DNA from: Nematostella vectensis
Lineage: Eukaryota; Cnidaria; Anthozoa; Actiniaria; Edwardsiidae
Reading direction: 5' to 3'
Length of the DNA: 64,000 nt
NCBI RefSeq assembly: GCF_932526225.1
Contig: NC_064043.1
Span: 6,253,501-6,317,500 of the forward strand
This document shows positions 33,801 through 45,800 of the stretch, piece after piece; positions within the stretch are counted from its first letter, which is position 1, and every line of letters begins with the position of its first letter. The translations under genes were made by a program, and so were the position numbers. The notes under the pieces are model-generated. The model ran no database searches. It was not told where the DNA came from and was given only the letters and a program-made list of their open reading frames with translations.

Positions 33801-36800
33801 AATCATTGCTTTCATTACCTTTTTTATGAACTTTTATCAAGTGCATACCCTTGATTGGCTGAGGGACGGAGGGGGGGGGGGGGGGGGTGCAATCATAGAT
33901 TCCTTAATAACAAATGGCCCATTTTTTGGCCTCCAAGGAAGTTGAGTGTGCATCATGCGAAACCTCCCCTGTGTACGTGCCTGGTTACCAGTGTTAATTT
34001 TTTGGTACTCTCTCACTGAAAAGCGCAAATTATAAGAGTTCAAGTGGAGCAGGTATTCACCTTGCTTGCTTGCTTTGGGTACACTAAACACAACTTTGCT
34101 TTTATGGGGGCATGGCAAGATTAAGTTTAACATGAACTATGATCCTTTTCCTGATGGGGAAACAATGGACTCTTATGGTTACCATTCTGTTACCACCTTC
34201 ACTACTTTTTTAATCACTCATGTTAAATATTTATTCCATAGTCACGTGCACGACACCATGCCATAGCTGCACACCTTGACAAGAAGTTTGACTTTACTGA
34301 CAAGCCTTTTATTGTCCAGTAAGTAAAATTTTAGAGTTGTGTTCTGGCCACTTACCCAGAAGATTTATTTTCAAAGCGGCTAACTTTAAATTTAATTTGA
34401 AGCCCTTAAAAACTGAGTAGTTCATATGACAATAAGAAACTTCCTGGTAGCTTCTTTACTCCATACCACATGTCTCTGTTAAATTCAGGTATGAAGTCAA
34501 GTTCCAGCAACCTATGGAATGTGGAGGAGCCTATTTGAAACTGCTTTCGGATGGACAAGGTTTTAAGCCTGTGAGTTTCTCCTGTTACCATACATGTCAT
34601 TGACAAAGTTTGACAGCTATACAAGAAATGGTGAACCAATGATAACAAAGAAGTCTTTAAGTTGAATAAAATTGAATTAAGGTCATTGCCCTGAAATAAA
34701 GCTTGTAGTAGAATTTCTTTCATACTTTGTCTGTTTACTGTTTAGGATATAGAAGTGAAATTATGAAATGAAAAGAAGGGGTCCCCATGCTTGTTCAGAA
34801 ACTGTAATGACGCAAACATTTTCCATTTAAGCGCTAGAGAGCTACATTCTGAATTTTGTGAAACAGAAAAATTGCGATATGACCGCTCACTTCTGACACA
34901 ATCTGGTTCATTTGCAAGTTTAAACTTAATTTTTTCATTGTCTATTCCTAAAGGAAAAATCAAAATTTGATTTTTTCTACCTGGCTTGACGATACTCTTG
35001 GAAAAAAACACCAAATTGTGCGCCTAGTCGGTGATAATTCGAGGCTGTTTGATGCCCTAAAAAAACTTGTTGAAAATTCTTTAAACTTTTCACCAAAAAG
35101 AAAAATGATAATCCTAAAAAAAAAAATAAAATAAAAAGAGGGGGTGCCCATGCTTCTATTTTCACAATATTCCAAAAAGTGACTTTTTCTTGGCATTTTT
35201 CGCTGAAATAGGAGAATTTTGCTTGAGCGTGCACGCTCGATGGTGTCATTTTCAAATGAAAAGAGTGTGTACCGACGCGCAGAATAGCATGCACCATGCA
35301 AAACAGGTATATGAAAAAGGGAATAACCTTAACTGGTGAAGGAAGGGAAATAAATCTTTACGTAGTTGAAATTGCCAATCTGTGAAAACAGAGTAGTTTC
35401 TTGATGGTTCAAGCATTGACCTTCACCCTTTACATATTTCAATGAATGTCTAATGTTTGAAACATCAGTGAAAGTACTTGTTTTTTACAGAGCCTCATTT
35501 TGATCATTTTCCGTGATTCCATCATACCTTCATAAACTACAGTAACTGTTTTAGTTATTCTTGTTGTTATTCTACAGCTTGTCTGTTTCGTTTCTGGTCA
35601 TACCATTTTGATGAAGGCATGGTTGCGTGCACCATGTTTCTTATAACAGGGTTTGCCATCTTTTCCAGGAATCCTTTGGTGATAAGACCCCATACACCAT
35701 CATGTTTGGTCCTGACAAGTGTGGTGAAGACAGAAAGGTTTGTACATTTGGTTGATCCCACATTCATTTTAACTTTGTTCTAAACCCCTGTGGGAGATAT
35801 TTCCCTGCTAGCAGAGGCCTCTTTTCTCTGTATTTCGCTGGGCTGGAGTTCGCGAGGAAAAGATACCTCTGCCATGGGTTGCAAGTTCGTTTGATCAAAC
35901 CGCCGTCCACGATCGTGGACGAGATCCAGAGCGCATGCTCCGTTCATTAATTACTGGCAACTATTTGAGCCCACAATGACTAGCGCATGCATGAAACGTA
36001 TATCCGCTGCCGGATAATAAGCCCGCATTCGAAACGGCGTCCTCCGTAGAAATATCACGCGACGAATTATAAAAAGAACCCATTCAATGCCTTATCTTCA
36101 TTCAGAATTTTCTCTCTTTTGACAAACGAGTCAATCTTCCGTTTACAGGTTTTGCATATTCTTCTGGGAATAGCTGATCTAATTTTACCAAAAAGTTTTG
36201 TAACATTTTCTTCGAATCCAACTGTGCGATATTTACATCGAAGAAACTCGCCTGCCCAGATGTCTTGAAATTAATCCCACAAACAAGACAAAACTCGTCT
36301 TTGCTGCGTTTGTTGTTCAACCTTTTTAGTGACGTTTTAGGTGATTGAAATCGAACAGTTGTTTTTTTTTTCGAAGAGGAGAACTAACCGGAGTTTGATT
36401 CATGATTCCCGACTAAACCCATGCAAAGCATATTGACAGCTTTCGCGCGATGGTACGGGTTTTGGCACGTCGGTCGCATATTAACGCTCACGCATGCGCA
36501 ACAGAAACAGTCTCGACCCATGGCAGAGGTATCTTTTCCTCGCGAACTCCAGCCCAGCGAAATACAGAGAAAAGAGGCCTCTGCTAGCAGGGAAGGGAGA
36601 TATGCACAGAGCATGTAGAATCTGATTTCTTTACATTCTCATCCATCCAAGTTAAAGAATTACTATTTTTTTTAAAATTCCTAGTTTGAATCTCAACATT
36701 TAAAAAGCCATCATTCAAACTGCCCATTGTTTGTGCTATTGGTAGGCAGAGGTTTTAGTTTAAATAGAATCAGTGATGATAATGATATTTTCACTAAATA

Positions 36801-39800
36801 AGCATAGACTCATATTTCCTTTACATTGAAAACATGCACATCATTGTTCACTTCACTCCTCTATCTTTTAGTTGCACTTCATCTTCCGCCACAAAAACCC
36901 AAAGAACGGAACAATTGAAGAGAAGCATGCAAAGAAACCCACTGGCAACTATAACAGTGTCTTTGACGGCAAGAAAACTCACCTGTTCACCCTAGTAGTC
37001 CGCCCTGACAACACCTTCGAGGTGTTTATTGATCAGGAGAGTGTAAACAAGGGCAGTCTCCTCGAGGACATGACCCCGCCCGTCAACCCTCCTGCTGAGA
37101 TTGAGGACCCTGATGACAAGCGGCCTGAAGATTGGGATGAGCGTGAGAAAATCCCTGATCCAGATGCCGAGAAGCCTGATGACTGGGATGAGGATGCGCC
37201 TGTCAAGATACCTGATGCAAATGCTAAGGTGAGCCAGTACCCTACTTCTCAATAAAGGTATATTTTGCAACACCAAAAAAAGCAAAAATAGTGTGTCAAC
37301 CGGTGTGACACAAAAGCCAAAGTGAATCAACCACAGGTGCCTTAAAACGGTCAGTAATTTGGTGTAGATATATTTCTAATTGCTACAGCTAACCATGACA
37401 AGGGAAACCCCTCCTGACTGACAATTATAGTAGTGATGATACATTGCACATTGATGTCTAAACTGAGATCAGATCAGGCCCTAAAACTCTGGTCATTCAT
37501 CTGATAGTGTATTTATGTGTGTGATTTGGTGAAATCAGAAACCTGAAGGCTGGCTGGATGATGAGCCTGAGTATGTTCCTGACCCTAACGGCATCAAACC
37601 TGAAGACTGGGATGATGAAGAAGATGGAGAATGGGAAGCCCCTCAGATTGGTAAGTATCTTAAAGAATGTCAATCAAACACTCCTTGCATTATATACAGA
37701 AATTGAATTACATAGTTTACTTGCAAGTCAATTTTAAATTAACCATCCACAATAGAAGTCAAATACTTAATAAATAGCTGTCAACCCAACTTGGACAGAA
37801 ATCTTGTGAAATCGTGTGAAATACAGTAAATATGTGAAAAAACCCAGGAGAGCCAAGGACAGTTAATACAGAGAATGTATGAACATTCTCGCAAAAATTA
37901 GGCTTGAGATGAGGTCCAAAATCTTGTGACACCCACCTAATTCGGGTGAGTTGACAAATAGTTAGTAGGGATATTTGATTGAAAGTATCTAGCAGTTACA
38001 TACTTGCTTGAATTTATTTCTTTGAGTAACTCTGTATTGCATAATATGTGTGATTGGCCAATGAAATATTGGACATTTAGGCCCGTACCCAGGATTTTTC
38101 AAATCAGAAAAAGTGGACCTAATTTTTCAAGGTGGTGGGGGTGGAGGGGGAGGGAGGGAGTTTTCTGGTAAAAATGTAACCAACTTCGAAAGAATAAAAA
38201 GTGATTTTTTTATGCCTTTGCAGTATCTCCATGGGATGTTTATTGTCGGATTTGGCTAATACCAGAGTGATCTAGCTTATGATTTTGAGTTTTGTCTACA
38301 AATAGCATGTACGTTCGCACCCCCTGCACCCCTCCTGGGTACGGGGCTGACATTGAAAGAATTCAATGTGAAATGGTCAAGATATCTAAAAAAGATCATT
38401 TACCGAAATGTCTAATTCTGTTGTAAAATTGTTTTTGTTCCTAATTGGTATATCCTCTTCAGCTAATCCTAAATGTGAAAAGGTCGGTTGTGGAGAGTGG
38501 AAACCACCCATGGCCGACAACCCTGAGTACAAGGGCAAGTGGAGCGCACCACTGATTGACAATCCGAACTACAAGGTTTGCTCTATAGTCATTATTTAGG
38601 CTTCTTATCCGTGTGCCGTAGTCAGTATGAGCTTATCGCTTTATCTTTTTTTTTTTTAATATTCACAACTCATAATGAGGAAGCTTGTCATTGATAGCTT
38701 ATTAGTTTCCCTAGGCCCTTGCCACCTGGTCCTTTTGTTGTTGTTTATATTTGTATCAATGAAAAAGAAAAAAAAATTCTTATAAATATACAAATGCCTC
38801 CTATTGCCCTTACATTTATGATAATCTAACTTTTTTTTATGGCCACAGTCATGTAGTAATTATGTTTAAATCTTTATAGCAAAGTAAAGTAAAGTAAATA
38901 GTTAAGAGTAGACAGGAAGGAAGATTTTACTTCCCTGTCTTTCTCTAGTTTTGTATCATTAAACCAAAAAGTTTATTGTATTGTATTTAAACCATGTGCA
39001 GCAGGTGATGAAATCATATAACTTGTCTATGACGACCCGTTTGGGTATGACGGTCATTACCACGGTTTCTGAAGTGCTGCCGTGTGTCCCAGATGCAATG
39101 AACTGTAACTAGTACTAGCGCTGACATACTGTATGTCTCCCCATTACAGGGAATCTGGAAGCCACGCCTTATCCCTAACCCCCACTTCTTTGAAGATAAG
39201 GAGCCATTCAAGATGACTTCAATTGTAAGCTTTCACCTTATTATGACTTCAATTGTAAGCTTTCACCTTATTATTAGCACAGTATTTCCAATAAGTTGGA
39301 CTGTAAGAATCAATTTTCGTCGTGTTGTTCAATTATGACTTCAATTGTAAGCTTTCACCTTATTATAAACACAGTATTTCCAATAAGTTGGACTGTAAGA
39401 ATCCATTTTTGAAGTCGTGTTATTTCTGACGACACACAGATACTGTAGCAAAACCAGGACTCTGAAAGCTATGTATGATTAAAGGTACTGAGATAAGAAT
39501 GGAACAGTTTTCCAACCCTTGATAAGAACCTAGTGCTCTAGATTACCTACAAGCACCTTACATGAAGCTGTGGAGATTAACATTGAGAAACCTAGGGTAG
39601 ACATGCTTTATTGTGTCTAGGGGCCTTTCACATGAATGTCACTCAAGGATGTATTATGTAGGAAACAATTAAATTAAAGAATCTATTTGTAGCAAGTGTC
39701 CCGCCCATCTGCAATCCTACAGACTTCATTCTGATATCTTGTCTGTCGCAGGTGGGCGTTGGCCTGGAGCTGTGGTCCATGACTTCTGACATCCTGTTTG

Positions 39801-42800
39801 ATAACGTCATTGTCACAAACGATAAAGCTGTTGCTGACAAGTGGGCACAGGACAGGTAAGTGCCGTCTTCATGGATTTTGTGGATGTGTAGCATGCCCCA
39901 TCTGGTCATTTCCTTATAATTTTTGAAAATATTGTGTGGGCAACATGCCCCCAGTGCCCCACCCCCTGCTACGGTCCTGTGTAGCATATAGGTGTGTGAC
40001 ATACATACCAAGCTATGGAATTCTTCGTCTTTCTGTTTTCCTACAACTTGCTGAAAACAAAATTGGGAAACCAAGTGAAAGATTTAAGAGGGGAGGATAT
40101 GGATCTATACTCTCAAGAGATGTTTAGAAATACTTCCTGCAGAAAATGCAAAAAAATTTAGCTCTGAATTGATTTTCCATTTTCAGCTGGCTCAAGAAGA
40201 ATGTTAAAGAAACTTACGGAGCTAGCAGTGAAGTAAGTAAAGATTGTCAGTTATTTTTGTCATATTCTGTTCTCATGGTAGAGAGTCTTACAGTATTTGA
40301 TGGTCATCAGTTATACTACATTCACCAATGCACACTTTTTTACTCACAAAATGACCTCAAAAAACATGGTGAAAAAATATTTTCTTGTTGTCTGCCATGT
40401 TGATATTTACTTGACCCAGTCTGTCTGCACCCGCTCCAAAATGGCAGTAATTGCCGTGAACGAACACAAGCTTGCATTTTTTTCCATGTGAAAATACAAT
40501 TGTTCAGCTATGAGAATAACAGCTTTACAGTTGTGCTAAGATGCGCTGCTTATGCCTAAGAGGTTTAAATGTAGAAAAGCATTTACCGTACTTATGTATG
40601 AATAAAATGAATTGTGAATCTGAACATTTATCTTATCTTGATTTTTCTGTTTCTTTTTTTTTGTTGTTTCTCATTTCCTTGCTATTTCGATTGGGATGCA
40701 TATTATACACGGGTTTTAAAAAAAAAATTGAACAAAAAATTGGGGTGCACATTATTAGTCAGTAAATACGGTATTGTATAAGTATGGCTTCTTCAACTCG
40801 AGCCCATTTAACAAGAAAGAGTTATCAATAGTCTGATGACACAGTAGTTACTGCAATCTTGCATGCGTATGGTCTCCTTAGATTAAACCTCTTTAAAGGC
40901 TGTAGTTAATGAGTAGCCTGATGGTAGTTATTGCAATCTTGCATGAGTATGGTCTCCTTAAATCCAACCTATTTTACAGGGCGGAGTTATAAGTGGTCTG
41001 ATGGAGGCAACCAATGAGAGGCCATGGCTGTGGGTGCTGTTCGTCATTGTCATCATCCTCCCATTTGTTCTCATTGCCGCATGCTGCTTCCCAGGCGGAA
41101 AGGTTTGTGACAAATCTAAGGGGCTGACCATTTGAGGTTAGGAGGGGGGGGGGGATGTCATGCATGCCGTATTAGGTCATTAATAATTTTTCTTGCAGGG
41201 TTTGGTCCTTAGAAAAAAGGCCCTTTACGTAGCAAAGAAATCTTGCACTTCAGTAGCCATGATAAAAATAATTCCTTTTCATCAACCCCTAATATGCCTA
41301 ATTCACAATATTTACAAAGTATGTCTCCTTTGATTCCATTTCAAAGCTCGGTGTTGGCATATTGAAGAATTGAAGCACAGATATACAATTCAAGCTTAGT
41401 TTGCACATTGGAAACATACAATTCTATCTATACAAACTTGTAAAATCCTGACTAAATCACTCTTTTCCCCTTCAGAGTGATAATAAGAAGAAGACTGACG
41501 AACCTACCGAGGACGTTGCCGAAGATGAGGGTGAAGATGATGCCAAGGTGACAATGCATTCAAATGATACTTGAAATATAAATTACAGGATTGTAAACTT
41601 TCGATGTGATCAAATACAAAGGGATTCATAGTACATTTTGAGTTGTTAAAAACCTTATACATCAGGGCCGTAGCAGGGGGTGGGGCACTGGGGGCATGTG
41701 CCCCCAATATTTTCAAAAAATTATAAGGAAAAGACCAGATGGGGCGTGGCTGTGCCCCCCCCCCCCCATTGTTTTCTTAATGTTTCTGTATTGTGCCCCC
41801 CAATCCTTTGAGGTCTGCTACGGCTATGTATATAAATGTTATGGCTAACAGCACTGTACAGTACACCCTGCAGGCATTTTTTGCGCGAATTTTGCGCGTT
41901 TTTTGCGTGTAGTTTGGGTGTAATTAGATTCATACACTCAAACTACACGCACCTAGAGTGGACTACACGCACCTGTTTGCCTCATTAACTTCTATGAAAT
42001 CCCTTGAGAGTATTTGTGGCTACAACTCAATGTCATGCATTTGTATGCGGAAAGAAAACTTGGGCGTTTGGCGTTCTATGTGATAGAATTCCGCTATTCA
42101 AGAGCCTGATACAACTTTAGCTCCTTTACTTTATATCGGCAATAAAAACTGATCTCTACAAACTTCATGCTTAATTTGGCTTAATACAAGTAGTTTTACC
42201 AAGCGAAAGTAGGATTTTTTTTTATACGAATAAGAAGGAATAAATGCGAAGGTTGTGTGTTGAACTGGTGCTTACCTGCTCAAACAACGAAAAAAGTTAC
42301 CGAAGCCGTTTCAAACTAGTATATTTAGCCGCGCTCCGTGCAACTAAAATCGCTACGAAATCTTTAGTCTATATTTTTTGGATGGTGTTAGTTTGTTCTT
42401 CACAATGTGTTGAAGGGATTAAAGCGCAAAATGTTGTGTGTTGAACTCCTTCCAGTTTGTCAAACAACGGAAGAGTACTGAAAGCCCTTTCAAATATCAC
42501 TGACACTGTTCTTAGCCCATCGCACAGAAATAACGAAGAAAGCCTTAGTCTAAACAATTCATGGATCAATTTGGCGTCAGTAACCAGTAACGTAGGAGAG
42601 AGGTTCTTGATGCACGAAAGGAATGAATGTAAAATTTGTGCGCGGTGCGGCTTTAATTCTTGTCGAACAGCGAAATGGAACCGAAGGCGTGTCAAACAAT
42701 CACGGACGCCCTACTGAATCGTCCTACTAAAATATCCTTTGCATTTTTACATCTAGGAAAAGATTGGTTTCACTCAATTTTTTTCTGAGCTTCTGAGCCA

Positions 42801-45800
42801 AACAAAGTATGTAAGTCTAATTCACAAGAAATGCGAATTATAAGATCACGGCAATCAGACAATGTGTTAGTTTTACCAACAACAAACAAACGCGCGAAGT
42901 CACACTGTTTCGTCAGACACTACATATATGTTGTGTTTAGTAAGTGTCGTAAATTTTGCTTGTTGAAAACGCTGTTGTAAAACATTGACGACGACATCGG
43001 CATGTTAAAGTCAACTATACTATGATTGTTTTCTCTTGCTATTGAACTCGCGCATCAAACAGACCCCTCAAAAAAGAATCCTCTATATCTAAGCTTTAAT
43101 TTGCTGTAAAGGACGTAACAATCGGTAAAGTAGTCGATTGGTTTGAGCCGTACGAAGCCGAGGGAGCGAGGTGACAATTGATCTTCGCTTGCCTTTGCAA
43201 AACAAAGACAGAGCAATGTCGGCGCCAACTAAACTATGACTGTTTTCCCTTGTCTTCTCATCTATAGCTAAGCTAGAATTTTCTATAAAGAACGTCACAA
43301 TCGGTAAAGCACTCGATTAGTTTTCTCATACGCAAGCCGAGAGAACGAACAACGTACCTTATTATTTTAATGCATACATGCCGTACGCTTCAACTAAAAC
43401 GTCCTCGTTTCATGTGGCTTTCATATGAAAGTATTTTCGGCATTACCCATAGTTCTTCCTGCATTAAAAAGCGAACAAACAATAGCCAACATTCCTGCAT
43501 AACAAAGGAAAACTACACGCACCGATCGTGTAGTACACTCAGCGTTTTACACGCAAAATCCGCGCATGCACTACACTCAAAATACGCGCAAAAATAGCGC
43601 GCGACGCTGTTAAGTTTCTTCCAGGCTGTACTGTATTTTCGCAATCATGAAATGTGCCCTTGAGTTCAGGTTTATATTGATAAATTTGGAAAGACAGCAA
43701 ATATCAATTATATGTATTTCTCTTTTAGGGGGAGACCAAGGAGGAAGATAATGAAGAACCGAGAGATGAAGTGGTATGTAAAAGATGTAGTTTTATATTC
43801 CAAATCCATGAGCCTTGGAAATCTAGGTGCATTGTCTCGTAAAGCAATAACACCAAGTTGTTGTTATGGTTTAGAGTGACAGAGCTTGGAATCTGTTTCA
43901 AAGGCTATACCCTCTTGCAGTTTGTGTTACAGGTGTTTCATTGTTCTTGGGGTACACACTGTACAGTATTTGTGTTACATGTGTTTCATTGTTATTGGGG
44001 TACACACTCTACAGTATTTGTGTTACAAGTGTTTCATTGTTCTTGGGGTACTCACTCTACAGTATTTGTGTTACAGGTGTTTCATTATTCTAGGGGTACA
44101 CACTCTACAGTATTTGTTACAAGTGTTTCATTGTTCTTGGGGTACACGCTCTACAGTATTTGTGTAACAGGTGTTCCATTGTTCTAGGGGTACTCACTCT
44201 ACAGTATTTGTGTTACAAGTGTTTCATTGTTCTAGGGGTACTCACTCTACAGTATTTGTGTTACAAGTGTTTCATTGTTTTTGGTGTACACACTGTACAG
44301 TATTTGTGTTACAGGTGTTTCATTGCCCTTGGGGTAAACACTCTACAGTATTTGTGTTACAAGTGTTTCATTATTCTAGGGGTACACACTCTACAGTATT
44401 TGTGTTACAAGTGTTTCATTGTTCTTGGTGTAAACACTCTACAGTATTCGTGTTACAAGTGTTTCATTGTTCTCGGGGTACACTACAGTATTTGTGTTAC
44501 AGGTGTTTCATTATTCTAGGGGTACAAACTCTACAGTATTTGTGTTACAAGTGTTTCATTGTTCTCGGGGTACACTACAGTATTTGTGTTACAGGTGTTT
44601 CATTGTTCTTGGGGTACACACTCTACAGTATTTGTGTTACAAGTGTTTCATTGTTCTTGGGGTACACACTCTACAGTATTTGTGTAACAGGTGTTTCATT
44701 GTTCTTAGGGTACACACTCTACAGTATTTGTGTTACAGGTGTTTCATTGTTCTAGGGGTACACACTCTACAGTATTTGTGTTACAGGTGTTTCATTGTTC
44801 TAGGGGTACACACTCTACAGTATTTGTGTTACAGGTGTTTCATTGTTCTAGGGGTACACGCTCTACAGTATTTGTTACAAGTGTTTCATTGTTCTTGGGG
44901 TACACACTCTACAGTATTTGTTACAAGTGTTTCATTGTTATTGGGGTACACACTCTACAGTATTTGTGTTACAAGTGTTTCATTGTTCTTGGGGTACACA
45001 CTCTACAGTATTTGTGTTACAAGTGTTTCATTGTTCTTGGGGTAAACACTCTACAGTATTTGTGTTACAGGTGTTTCATTGTTCTTGTGGTACACACTCT
45101 ACAGTATTTGTGTTACAAGTGTTTCATTGTTCTTAGGGTACACACTCTACAGTATTTGTGTTACAAGTGTTTCATTATTCTAGGGGTACACACTCTACAG
45201 TATTTGTTACAAGTGTTTCATTGTTCTAGGGGAACACACTCTACAGTATTTATGTTATAAGTGTTTTATTGTTCTTGGGGTACACACTCTATAGTATTTG
45301 TGTTACAAATGTTTCATTGTTCTAGGGGAACACACTATAGTATTTGTGTTACAAGTGTTTCATTGTTCTTGGGGTAAACACTCTACAGTATTTGTGTTAC
45401 AGGTGTTTCATTGTTCTTGGGGTACACACTCTACAGTATTTGTGTTACAAGTGTTTCATTATTCTAGGGGTACACGCTCTACAGTATTCGTGTTACAAGT
45501 GTTTCATTGTTCTAGGGGCACACACTCTACAGTATTCGTGTTACATGTGTTTCATTGTTCTCGGGGTATACTACAGTATTTGTGTTACAGGTGTTTCATT
45601 GTTCTTGGGGTACACACTCTACAGTATTCGTGTTACATGTGTTTCATTGTTCTCGGGGTATACTACAGTATTCGTGTTACAAGTGTTTCATTGTTCTTGG
45701 GGTACACACTCTACAGTATTTGTGTTACAAGTGTTTCATTGTTCTAGGGGTACACACTCTACAGTATTTGTTACAAGTGTTTCATTATTCTTGGGGTACA

